Assembly: GCA_033064195.1 (NCBI GenBank)
Contig: JARBJD010000019.1
Coordinates: 248,001-312,000 of the forward strand
DNA from: Blattamonas nauphoetae
Taxonomy: Eukaryota; Preaxostyla; Oxymonadida
Direction: 5' to 3'
DNA length: 64,000 nt
Part shown: positions 44,622 to 54,685 of the stretch, piece after piece
Numbering within the stretch: position 1 is the stretch's first letter
Layout of the letters: each line of letters begins with the position of its first letter
Position numbers and translations under genes: made by a program
Notes under the pieces: model-generated
Databases searched by the model: none
Told to the model about the DNA's origin: nothing
Seen by the model: the letters and a program-made list of their open reading frames with translations, nothing else

Positions 44622-45062
44622 GAACACGAAATAAAAATTGTGAGTTAACACATTCCAGCAGGAAGGAGTCGGATCTCGGACCCACTGTAGATCTGATGGG
44701 ATGATCGACTCACAAAAACCCCTGTTGCCTCATCCGAAATGCCAGACGAAACTGTCTCATATTCTATCTAAAATTCATAAATTTCACCCTAATCAACAGA
44801 AATAAACAACTGGAAGTGAGTTACGCCAGTAGATTTCTGACGGACTAAGTTGAAACTGTCTAGAACGAGAAACACGTCAGAAAAAGACGCAATAACGAGA
44901 ATAGAACCGTGGTCTCATGTGAGACATGAAAAAGGCGTCTTAGAGACGTCATCTGATAGAGAAACGAAACCGACTATTAAACAAGCAATGAGACAAAACG
45001 TCAGTGAAATAGGGTGAATAAGTGTGAGGCCTTGAAAAGAATGAGTTGTTTCGTGGCGATGT
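44622..45062. other. Intergenic spacer before the gene-dense block
   Basis: No supported feature. Marks the change from transposon-rich to compact gene-bearing DNA; it is also the region downstream of the TmcB-like gene stop. Confidence 0.5.
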
Positions 45063-48000
45063 TTAAATCTGATTCAAATCGCGCACGTCGCTGGTGATGA
45101 AATGTCGGTCGAAGAGGCGGGTCAGATGGCGGACGGAGATTGCTTGTCGAGCCAAGTCCTTCCCACGCAGCCCATCGAAGATGATGCCCAGCCGTTGGAT
45201 CATCACACGGTGCTCCAGTTTGTGCGAGTCAATCTGTTCGTTTGTCAGCGAAGAGGTCTTTCCCACCGACACCTTCGATGCTCGCCTGTCTTCCTTGCTC
45301 TTCTTCCCTCCCGCCTTCAGACGGTCCACCATGTTCTGCTCCTCTTCCCGGAACGCTCGCTTCGTCGCCTTCATCAGCTCATCCATCGCTGTCTCCTGCA
45401 TCCCCGCGCTCTCGTGCTGCTCGTGCATCCGGATCACGTTGTTCGCTGCCTCAATCATCTTTTCTCTTTGGCCGTCGATTCCTTTGTTCCCAATCTTCAT
45501 CGCATCCACAAACCGAACATAGTTCCCATCGTCGGTGTCGAACGAGATCAGCTCGTCCAGTCGTCGATCCTCCAGTCCCATCCGCTTGAACGTCATGAAC
45601 GGTAGGATGATCACAAATTGTAAGAAGAAGATGGTGAGTGAGAAGGCAATCATGAAAATCAGAAGATTATTCATGAATGCGTCCTTGGCAAGGCTAACAT
45701 TATCGCACATTCGTTCCACCATGCTCACAGTCCCCTCACGCAGGTCCTTCCTTAAGACAGAGTTCATATACCGGAAGAGAGGGTGTGTTTCATCGAAAAT
45801 CGACTGATCTTCCTCTTTCAGGAACTCCCCGTACTGCAGAAAGCGCGAGATGAGAGATTGAAGTCCGGCCATCTGATCGGGTGATTCGTACAGTCGTTCG
45901 AGAAGCGGTTCACTATCACACGACGATCTGCTTGTCATGAAACAGTCATCGAGTTCAAGCAATTCTTTGATGTTGAAGGCATTGTCATATCTGGTCACCG
46001 TCCGGGTGTCGATCAGCCTGTCGTCTGTCTTAGATTCCGTTGTTGTGCCGAAGTGGGTGATTAGACTTGACTTTTGGAAGTAATCCAACGACCCTGACAG
46101 AAGTTTCAGTGCATTGGCACTGTCGACTTTCAAGTGAGACGAGTCGGTCCAGACAGGGTTTGTGCTGGTTGGGTGAGTGATGAGTTTGGGGAAGACGAGA
46201 AAGGGCATGTCGAAGGCGAGGTTGAGAAGGAAGAAGTTGCAGTTTGTCAGACAAATGGGTCGGATCGATGCGAGAAGGATGTTGTCCACGCTGTCTGTGA
46301 AGCCGTGGAAGTTGGTATAGTTTGGGATGAGGTACACAATTAGGACTGTCAGATTCGCGTAAATGTGAGCCATCATCATAACCTTCGTCATGAGTGGGAT
46401 CCCGCTGTGGATGGTCTTGTGACCGGCTGTCAGATCCTCCACTGCGTTCTCGAATGCCTCTTCCCACTCAGCGTCGTCTCGCCGAGTTTGATGGTCGTCA
46501 TCCTCGTCCCGCTGGGTCAGAAGAGAGCGAGCGGTGAACTGTCCAAATCCGAAGTCTGTCTTCGTCTCGACTGGTGGTTGTGTTTGCTGGTTGAGCGAGA
46601 ACGGAGGGATTGCACTGCTCGTCAATGGTGTGATGGGAGCTCCTGTTTGTGGATCGTACATCATCGGGGAATGCGGTGTTGGTGTGTAGGGTTGGTGGAG
46701 TGACTGAAGTTGAGGTGTGTTGTACACATCATAATTGAAGTGTGGCGAGTCCATTCCCACCCCTCCACCCAATTTCCGTCTTGGGAGAGTGGCGACTGGA
46801 AGAGGTTCAACGTCGTTAAGGGATCCATTCGGTCCGAGCAATTCTTTGATCTCTTCCAGGCCTGTTGAGGATCGTTCAGTGTTCGATGCCTTCTGTTCAG
46901 ACGATGATCTGTTTGAGTTGTTCAGGGCAGGCGATTCGGTCGTCTTTTCAGCGATGTCCTCGTTCTGTTCGTCTTCCATCTCATCTTTGTCTTCCACCAT
47001 CTCTTCGTAATCTTCTTCTTCCTCTTCCTCCAACCCATTGTCCTCTTCCTCTTCTTCCTCGTCCATCCGAGTTGTTGTGTTGTCTCCTCCATCCTCCGTC
47101 AACAACCTCGTCACTTTTTGGAAGTTGCTCTTCTTCACTTCGATGCTCCTTCGCAGGATCTCCTTTCGTTTCTTCGTCACGCTCACTGACAGCAGGATGT
47201 AAGCGAATGTCATCAGGATGATCACCAAAGCGAGGGGTGTCCCACCAACAACAAGGAACAGTGTTTGCATTGTCCCGGCTGCAGTGTTCGCATTGTTGGC
47301 ATAAGCGATGAGTGCTCGCTTTCCTCCATCAAACAGTGGATGGTACGAGTTGTACTGACACGAGATCATTCGAGAGTGGACTTCCTTGAACTCGGTCGGC
47401 ACGTCTTTCATCGCTCCAATTTGCGTGGACAGCTGAGCCATGTCTGCAACGAGGTTCAGAAACGATCTGTCGGCTGTCGTGACATCGATTGTGGTGTTTG
47501 TCGTGGCGTCGAAGAAGGCGGTTGCAACAGGAATGTCCACATACTCCCACACTTCGTTCTCGACGTTGCTTTCATACACCGTCTTCATCAAGTCTGTGAT
47601 CTTGTGTCCGTAACTGGTGAAGTATGGAAGAAGGTACGTCACTGTGTCGATCGTCTTGTTCGTGTCTTCCGCCTTGGTCCAATCCCACACAAAGTCGTGG
47701 ATGAGGAACTGCAATCCAATGATGCTCAACCGACAGCCAGAAATGACAATCGATCCAACGTCCCTGATGTACCCCAGCGCGTTCACAAACTGTCCCGACA
47801 CAAAGACTGACACGATGTAGCCGGCAATGAATCCAGCGATTCCGATGAAGTGTCCCGCTGAGATGAGAAGGAAGATTGCTGTTGTGCTGCTGCCCTTCTT
47901 TGATCCGCCCACACCGATCATGTCCTCGATTCCCATCTCTTGCTGTGTCTTCTTCTTTTTCTTCTTCTTTCGAATGGGAACGTGGCTTCCTGTTTCGCCG

Positions 48001-49845
48001 CGTGGGTCAGTTCGGAGGGTGCCTGTGATCGTCCCTTCCTGGACGTCGGTTGTGTCTTCCTCGATTTGGTCCGCTTTCGTCAACACGTAATCGGCCATGT
48101 CGTCGTCGCGCATGATCTTCTGCAGCATAACTCCGTACGAGCGAAGCACTGCGACGTCGTTTGGGTGCTGGCTGAGAAGCTGCTCGTAACTCTTTTTCGA
48201 CGACGCTTCCGCTTTCACAATCTGGGTCAGCTGTTTTTGGAGAAGCGCAAAGTCTGGTTTTTGCTTGCTTAGGTTTTCATAAAATTCAACTTGGGCATCG
48301 CGAGCATCCTCTCTGTCGTTTTCTGCTTGTTCGAGCTGGACTTTCAGGTTCAGTTCCATTGCTTCGCCTCCCCCACTCCCGTTCTCTGCTGATTCGCCCT
48401 TCATCACACAATGAATCAGAAATCGTGTTGCAATGCCAGGTCTGGCCTTTTTGCACTGTCGAAGCATGACTTGAGCTTTCATTCTGTTTTTTGAGACGGT
48501 TTGGAGAAACAGGGCGTAATCAGCAAGAAGAACCTTGTCTTCCTTCCGCAGCAGAATCGCGGTGGTGTAGATCCCGTCCACGTACTCCACGAGCGCCCGA
48601 CTTCGCAGCTTCTTCACAAGCACGAACCGAACGGTGGGTTCCACGCCCTTCCTTCCCACATGTTGCATCAGCTTGTGTTTCCCTTCTTCCGACGCTAAAT
48701 CAAATCGGGGCAGCAGTTCGTTGTCTTTGGTTATCGTTACGCCCCAGGTACGCCGTTCTTGAACCTTCAGAAGATGGAGGAAGAGAAACGAGAGGCCAAT
48801 CCCTCCCCCAATCCCAACAACCCCGAATACGATCGTTCCAACAATCGTTCCCGTTCCGGAGTCAATCAGGAATCCGATTTCAAGGCCGAGTCGAAGTGTT
48901 CCATAAACACTGAAAAGAAGCACAACAAGGAAGTTCGATGTCCGCGAGTAGAATGGCTGCATCATGATCACCGCAAGAATAATCCCTGCTGCTGTCCCCA
49001 CACTCACAACTGCACGCCAGAACGCCCAGTCCACCAGAAGTCGCTGGCAAAAGACAAGACCCATCACCAGCACCGCTATGCATGTCTGGAACTTTCCTGA
49101 TGGGGCAGCAAATAAGCCTCCTCGTTTTGGGTTGCTTCGAACGATGAAAAAGTGGTACATCGCCACCGCCACAAAATAGAGGACCAAAAATATGATGGCG
49201 AGGATCTCGCCAATAACATTGAGGGTATCATCACCTCCGAAGCAAACCGCACCCGAGTAACGGTTGAGGAGATCTGATGTTGGAGTCGGCCTGTAACAGT
49301 CGAAAGCGCTGATACTCATGTTGACGAACGGAATGATCAAAACTTGAAAGAAAAATAAGAACGCAATTTTTGTTACTAACAAAATCCACGGTTGATGCGT
49401 GAATAGCCACTGATACAGTCGGGAGACCAAAATAAGTGCAACAATAAAGATGATGAGGAGTGCGAGGAGTGCGATTGGAACGATTCCGTAGAGCGTCTTC
49501 ATGACAGACATAAGAGACGCAAAATTAACAAATCCAAGCGCATTCCCTATTATTGTGGGCATTTTCGTTATTGGGTTGACGGAAAAGAAAGATAGAGTGA
49601 CCAGTTCCAGGAACATGAAGCAATAATTGATCATTGGGAGGACTTTTGCAGGTTGTTTGGGCTAGAAAATAAAAAAATAGTCAGCAAATTATATCTCGAA
49701 AGTATAAAAATGACGATACGTTTTCATAGAGGGGGAAGAGGATGGTAAAAATGAGCGAGTCCTTCTTTGAAGTGACATCAAAGCTTCCGCCTTCAAATGA
49801 AGAGGCGGTGAGTGCAGAATTTGTACTCTTTCGCTCGTCCTCCAT
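45063..49845 (-). CDS. TmcB-like polytopic membrane protein with TPR-like repeats
   Basis: Two exons: 49845-49720 (starting MEDERKSTNSALTASSF) and 49661-45063, split by a 58-nt intron (GTATCG...TTTTCTAG) that keeps the frame; 1574 residues. Residues about 30-345 contain seven or so hydrophobic helices. Residues about 370-590 form repeats of the type LLADYALFLQTV / DVAVLRSYGVML, which is the TPR-like pattern of the tiny macrocysts (TmcB/TmcC) family known from amoebae, ciliates and oxymonads. A second membrane block follows (about 640-715 and near 840-870), then an acidic tract near 900-940 (EEEEEEDNGLEEEEEEDYEE), another helix, a pair near 1390-1420, and a basic cytosolic tail. Such proteins are thought to be large membrane scaffolds or sensors; the precise role is unknown. 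It ends in TAA. Confidence 0.85.
49662..49719 (-). other. 58-nt intron of the TmcB-like gene
   Basis: Donor GTATCG, pyrimidine-rich tract, acceptor TTTTCTAG. Without it the N-terminal exon would stop within 20 codons; with it LFPLYEN joins PKQPAKVLP, a plausible continuation into the first membrane helix. Confidence 0.8.
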
Positions 49846-50160
49846 TTATGTATGTCAGTGTGCGGTAGGTCGAGGCTTTTGCCTTTTCAGTGAGCCCTTT
49901 ATTTGAAAAAACCCGTTGACCAAACAAATATCAACCCTTTTTCTTAAAAGTGTTTGACCATTCGTACTTTGACAAAAGACAGATGACAATATATCTATGA
50001 AAATTGCTCATTCCCAGGACTAAATGCAGAAAAGAGCGAGGCAAATCAGAAGAACGAAAATAGTGCGAACAGAAGCAAGTGGAGACAGCATCCGAAAAAG
50101 AGATCAGATCTGTTCTTTCGCAGCTATCCAGCGCTCATTGCTTGAATTCTTTCGTCTCCA

Positions 50161-52419
50161 CTATCCTTGCTCTTCCCACGAAGCCATCTGAACTGGTGTG
50201 TCGGATCGGATGTCCACACACTCAGTTCTGTGTGTCGGAACGTGGCGGGAAGAGCGAAGGAGAGCAGGTGGAAGAGTGAGTGACGAAAGAGCGAAATCAG
50301 GCGATGTCAAAAAACTAGTGCAGGTCATCGGACTCGAGTCCGATTTCGACCAACCAGACGAGAAGTCCAGTTTCTCCTTCCACAACGATTCTGTGGAAGT
50401 TGGGAGGGCAGGAGAGAGAATAGAGTGGTGTGTCGAGCGGAGAGGAAGACGAGAGGGCGAAGGTGTCGGTGAGTGTGGGATTTGGGGTGAAAGTGGAGGA
50501 AGGATCTCAAGTGGGAGGATGGTTGATTGAGGGATGTGTGAAGACGGAGCGAGAACAGGCTCAAGCAGACAAGCCTTGTCGTCTCCGATTGCGTTGCGTT
50601 TTCCACGGTTCCTTCGTCTGTGGCGAGGCATATTCCACTCGGTGTCAGAACTATCTTCGTCTTCACATCTCCAACGAATCATTTGTCTCATTCTCTTTCG
50701 CCCTCCCCTCCCTTCATCTTCACTCTCACACCACTCCTCGTCCTCCATCTCCTCAGTCTTCTGTCCTTTCACAGGACACAAACTTCGGAAAACGTCTCTG
50801 TCGCTGTCCTCCGTTCCATTTGTTAGCGCAGGTTCACTCAATCTTCGATGGCAGTTCGGCAGAATTCGGCTCGTTCCATTCGACAGCGGCGCGGACGGTG
50901 ATATCGACGGGTTCACCAGAGCCTCTTCACAATTCGTCCATTTGTTCTCCGGCTGCAGGATAAACGGCGTTGGAGGGACACTCGCTGTGTTCATCGTTTC
51001 TTCCGAAGCAGATTGGTGGATATTCGGTGTTGAACGATCGGAGCGAGAAAGCGAGGCGAGAATGGGGTCGGTTGTGCTTGTTGGACGAGGAGGCACAGGC
51101 TGATGAATGAAGGGCAGCTCGATCCGCACGCGAATAGGCTCGATGTGGGGTAACAGGAGTGACGAGGCGAGCGGTTCAATTTTGGACGGAGTTATGGGAA
51201 GCGACAGAATCGGCAGGATCGGAACAAGTTCACCGATGCTGCTTGGATAGTGTGTTTGAGGATCAGGCGAAATCAATCGTTCGAAAAATGGGATGGGTTG
51301 TGGGCCCAAGCTGAGTGGGGGTGATTTTGAGGCATCGTTTTGATCGATTTCGGAATAATTATTGGAATGATCTAAGAGGCTTGATTGCACAGAGGAACCA
51401 GCCAGTGATGGTGTTTTGTTGGGTGAGATGTCTGTTTCGTGTATATTCTGCAATTTGGCATGGATCGGCGACTGTGGAGCGCTGAACGGTTGATTCTGCA
51501 AATGAAGCCAGTATTTCGTGGATATCTGATCTCCCAATAATGGGTTTACAAAAGGTGTCGTTAAATTATCGTTTGGATCACTAACAGGGTGATATGACGA
51601 TAATGGAAAGATCGCGTTGAGTGCAAGGTCGAGTGAGATACCTACAATCGTGTCCGAACACGATTGAGATAGGAAGTTGTTGGTGGAATAAATAAGGGAC
51701 AACTCAAAGTTCATCAGACACCAAAAATCAGCCCAAGCTGAGAAGAGTGAGTTGGCGAATGATGATTTTATCATTAACACCGAACATGGGTGAATATGAT
51801 CATTGAGACCTTTCAAACGAGACAGTAAAAATGTATGTGGTATTGGCTCAGTTGAATTCCGGTGAAGAAATGAATGGCTTGACAATGAGTGAGAAGTTGA
51901 ATTCGAGTAAAACGATTGAACTGAAGGTGTAGGGTCCGATAAAAATAATGAACAAGGGTCTGTCATTATAATTGGGTCATATTGTTCCATGAACTGAATT
52001 GGTTGGTAATTGTTCTGTGGAAGACAGAAGAAATGAAATGAGAATGTGAGTCGAGAAATGGAACACACATATGGATCATGCATACAAATGGGAGAAGAGA
52101 ATAATATTGGAAAAACAAAAATAGTTGCAGTCGGAAACAATGTGGCGAGTGACAGTTTCAGATTTGAGTGACAGATAGTTGGAGGTGTCACAATGCCGAC
52201 TGTTGCGTTGGGCAAAACGGAAAGTAATGAGGAAATCCATTGAATCTCATGTGATGTTGGAGCTAAAGCAGATGGGAAAAGAAGGTGGAGCATACAAGGC
52301 GTGGGATTGGAGATGACGATGACGTACAGTGGTGAGAAGGTCCGTGATGCAACATTATGGGAATCTAGTGGAGACTGAGGGTACAGTTCATTGAAGGAGG
52401 TATGCTCACGGGATGTCAT
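50161..52419 (-). CDS. Ser/Pro-rich hypothetical protein, probable in-frame intron
   Basis: The frame runs from ATG 52419 to TAG/TGA at 50161, 752 codons. The N-terminal third is rather hydrophobic and ordered (PLYVIVISNPTPCMLHLLFP, ISSLLSVLPNATVGIV), the rest Ser/Pro/Thr-rich with a basic and acidic patch near residues 590-640 (RKRMRQMIRWRCEDEDSSD then RHRRRNRGKR). Inside the frame, 52068-52015 starts GTGTGTTCC and ends TTCCACAG with a pyrimidine tract. It is 54 nt, a multiple of three, without stop, so it is probably an intron that the open frame hides; the spliced protein would be 734 residues (...MHDPY joined to NNYQPIQ...). I recognise no family. A nuclear regulatory role is only a guess from composition. 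It starts head-to-head with the next gene, 62 bp apart. Confidence 0.6.
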   Translation of the reverse strand: MTSREHTSFNELYPQSPLDSHNVASRTFSPLYVIVISNPTPCMLHLLFPSALAPTSHEIQWISSLLSVLPNATVGIVTPPTICHSNLKLSLATLFPTATIFVFPILFSSPICMHDPYVCSISRLTFSFHFFCLPQNNYQPIQFMEQYDPIIMTDPCSLFLSDPTPSVQSFYSNSTSHSLSSHSFLHRNSTEPIPHTFLLSRLKGLNDHIHPCSVLMIKSSFANSLFSAWADFWCLMNFELSLIYSTNNFLSQSCSDTIVGISLDLALNAIFPLSSYHPVSDPNDNLTTPFVNPLLGDQISTKYWLHLQNQPFSAPQSPIHAKLQNIHETDISPNKTPSLAGSSVQSSLLDHSNNYSEIDQNDASKSPPLSLGPQPIPFFERLISPDPQTHYPSSIGELVPILPILSLPITPSKIEPLASSLLLPHIEPIRVRIELPFIHQPVPPRPTSTTDPILASLSRSDRSTPNIHQSASEETMNTASVPPTPFILQPENKWTNCEEALVNPSISPSAPLSNGTSRILPNCHRRLSEPALTNGTEDSDRDVFRSLCPVKGQKTEEMEDEEWCESEDEGRGGRKRMRQMIRWRCEDEDSSDTEWNMPRHRRRNRGKRNAIGDDKACLLEPVLAPSSHIPQSTILPLEILPPLSPQIPHSPTPSPSRLPLRSTHHSILSPALPTSTESLWKEKLDFSSGWSKSDSSPMTCTSFLTSPDFALSSLTLPPALLRSSRHVPTHRTECVDIRSDTPVQMASWEEQG

Positions 52420-52481
52420 TTGAACCTCCAATGAGGAGGGGAGTGGATTGATGAAAAAAAAACTCAGATGGTTCGATCACC
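52420..52481. promoter_or_regulatory. Bidirectional promoter region (62 bp)
   Basis: The start codons of two divergent genes lie 62 bp apart, so 5' ends and core promoters must share this stretch. It contains an A-run (gatgaaaaaaaaactcag) but no motif I can name. Inference from spacing only. Confidence 0.45.
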
Positions 52482-53154
52482 ATGCCTCCAAAGACTCACA
52501 AGAAGAGAAGCAAAACTCCGTCTGCATCTGCAAATGAAGCTCCTGTAAGCGGACAACCTTCTACTGATCATCAAAATCCAATCTCTGAGCTAAAGCATGA
52601 AGATCCAGTTGACACGACGAATGACAACAGTTCTGATACAAGCATCACACCACCAGACAACTCTGCTCTTTCACGTAGTACACAACTATTGGAGGATGTG
52701 AAAACCAGACTCCAGCAAAACCTCTCCTCGGAGAGCCGAAATCAGATCAAAGAAAAGCAAGCCACGTTGAAAGAACTGATGAGGACTCAAAGCGAGCATT
52801 TAAAGATGATTGATGCAATATCAGCGGATGCCAAGTATCTTTCATCCATTTCTCGTTTTATCATCTCTCTTTCACTTCTCCCATCACAGTACGCCTCCGA
52901 ACTCCATAACATCAAAGCTCTTCATGAATGACGGGAACTCGCCAGAAAGAATGACTGAAACATTGCGCAACGGAGGGATTCTCAAAAACAAATCCAGTAA
53001 GATGCCCTTCTTCACCATCCTCAGGAGAATTGCCCAAATCACATCAGTTGTGTTAATCTGTGGATATGTTGTAGTTCTACTCCTAGACTCTGATGGACAG
53101 GTTGTTCGGAATATTTTCATCGAGAAACCAGAAGAATTTGCGCGGCCAACTTAG
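52482..53154 (+). CDS. Small tail-anchored coiled-coil membrane protein
   Basis: Two exons, 52482-52834 and 52890-53154, with a 55-nt intron (GTATCT...CATCACAG); 205 residues, TAG stop. Splicing restores one frame (ISADA joins NTPPNSITSK), whereas the unspliced frame stops at 52931. Residues 1-65 are Lys/Ser/Pro-rich and likely disordered. Residues about 66-118 form an amphipathic helix or coiled coil (LLEDVKTRLQQNLSSESRNQ). After a basic region (KNKSSKMPFFTILRRI) a single hydrophobic helix (TSVVLICGYVVVLLL) is followed by about 25 residues. This layout, cytosolic coiled coil plus C-terminal anchor, recalls SNARE-like or tethering proteins of the secretory pathway, but I see no SNARE zero-layer and cannot name it. 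Confidence 0.7.
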
Positions 53155-53290
53155 AGAAATAGCGAACTCATGTCACTCTCTTCTTTTATAAGATTACTAA
53201 TCGTTGTTTGGATTATTATTCAGCAGAAAAGGATTATAAAGAAAATGATGATGATAATGAGATGAAAAAAAGTGTTCAAAGACGTTAGAC

Positions 53291-54525
53291 CTAGAATCTG
53301 ATCACTTGATCTCCAAATTGTTGTCTGACACGCGGCCTGATCCGTGTGAAGGATTTTAGTTGCCAATGCGATGATCTGTCATATGCTCGAACCTGAAAAA
53401 AGTAGAAATAAGGAGGATTTAACGAGAAAAAGAGAGGAGAAATGTGAACGATGTGAGAACATAGTAATGAGATGAATATCCAATCCATACGAAAAATTGA
53501 ATCTGCCGTGGGATGTTTTCCACAAAAAACGGAATCCGCCTGTCATTAACAAAGTATACCATCGTTCGCTTCTTCAGATCGACTTCGAGTGAAAGTGTCG
53601 AGCCATCCGAGAAAGGAACGTGAGTTGAAGTGTTGTGTCCAGCATGGAGGATGGATCCAACACTTTTGTACATTATACATTGAGCGTCTTCGCCTGGAAT
53701 ATCTGATGGATTGATCGTGCGAGGTGACTGAAATATGCCGAATCCCGTGACATACTGCGAGCAATTAGTCTCAGTTGGTGTGACGACTAATCTGTACGCT
53801 CCTTTTGTGAGTTCTGGTGTCAACGGAACAGTTATCCCTTCCTGTTGAGTCCAGACAACCATGTCACGAATAATCTGCATATGACCACCTGTCGGAATGA
53901 AAAATTGGAGTTTTGGGGCCTTGGCAATCTTTTTTACATGCTTCTGAGTTTCTTTATCCGAGTCACTCTCTTCTTCAACGACTTTCTCTTCAGTCTCTGG
54001 CTGATCGATTGAAGCGATGTGCTTCCTCAATTGGGAAAATTGCTGGAAAGAATAAAGTCAATAGAGATATAATATGCTTGTAAACACTTAAGAATAGGAC
54101 ATACAGTGTACATGTGAGCGTAGAGCCGATCTTCGAGTGCCCGCAATTCCCCATAAGATTGTGTGCTTAATTCTACAGTTCCAGAACTAGACGGAACAGG
54201 TGGCATCTCTGTCTCGACTTCTGGAGAGTAAAAGGCTCAGAAGGGGGAAGAGATGCAAACCGAGAGAAGCGAGGATTTCTGTGCTTATTACTTTTGATCG
54301 AGCCGAGTTAGACCGATAAACAACGGTGAGAGCATCAGAAAGGGCTTTTGGATTGGTTTTCGTAGCAAGATTGATGAGGCATTGACCAGTGTTTTTTAGG
54401 AATGAGTGAATTGTAGTTTGCTGCTCAGAGGACAGTTTGGAAGTGTCAACTCGAAACATTGCGAGACACTCTGAGACAGATTTCGTTTTCCCTCCGCCAG
54501 ATGAATGACTGACTTCAGACCCCAT
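53291..54525 (-). CDS. SPRY/B30.2-domain protein, four exons
   Basis: Exons 54525-54261, 54220-54105, 54042-53461 and 53392-53291, separated by introns of 40, 62 and 68 nt, each with GT...AG ends and each restoring the frame; about 354 residues ending in TAG. The first part (KTKSVSECLAMFRVDTSKL to SLEVETEMPP) is helical. The middle is acidic (EEKVVEEESDSDKETQK). The C-terminal half is a SPRY-like fold: GAYRLVVTPTET, FGIFQSPRTINPSDIP, SDGSTLSLEVDLKKRTMVY, FVNDRRIPFFVENIP and IGYSSHYY, the usual order of beta strands with the conserved LEVDL and FVNDxxxP turns. Such domains bind partner proteins. In oxymonads they are common beside kinase or other modules, but here it stands alone. It converges on the preceding gene (136 bp between stops). 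Confidence 0.8.
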
Positions 54526-54685
54526 CGAAAAATAAGAAAGGGTCAAAAAAATTAACTGGTGTTCAAGGGGGTTACCTCCGTCATATACAAAGTTTACTCA
54601 GTTACCATATTTTTATCACGGCATCTGTTGAAGGAGATCCAATCTTGGTCGACAATCATTGATCAACCCTTGACTTGCCGCAATC
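54526..54685. promoter_or_regulatory. Bidirectional promoter region (160 bp)
   Basis: Lies between the start codons of the SPRY gene (minus) and the ELAPOR-like gene (plus). No named motif is visible. Inferred from spacing. Confidence 0.4.

Noticed and set aside
47265-47810. A 181-codon plus-strand frame and other long frames across 45.1-49.2 kb
   Set aside because: They are antisense to the TmcB-like exon, which has clear domains on the minus strand.
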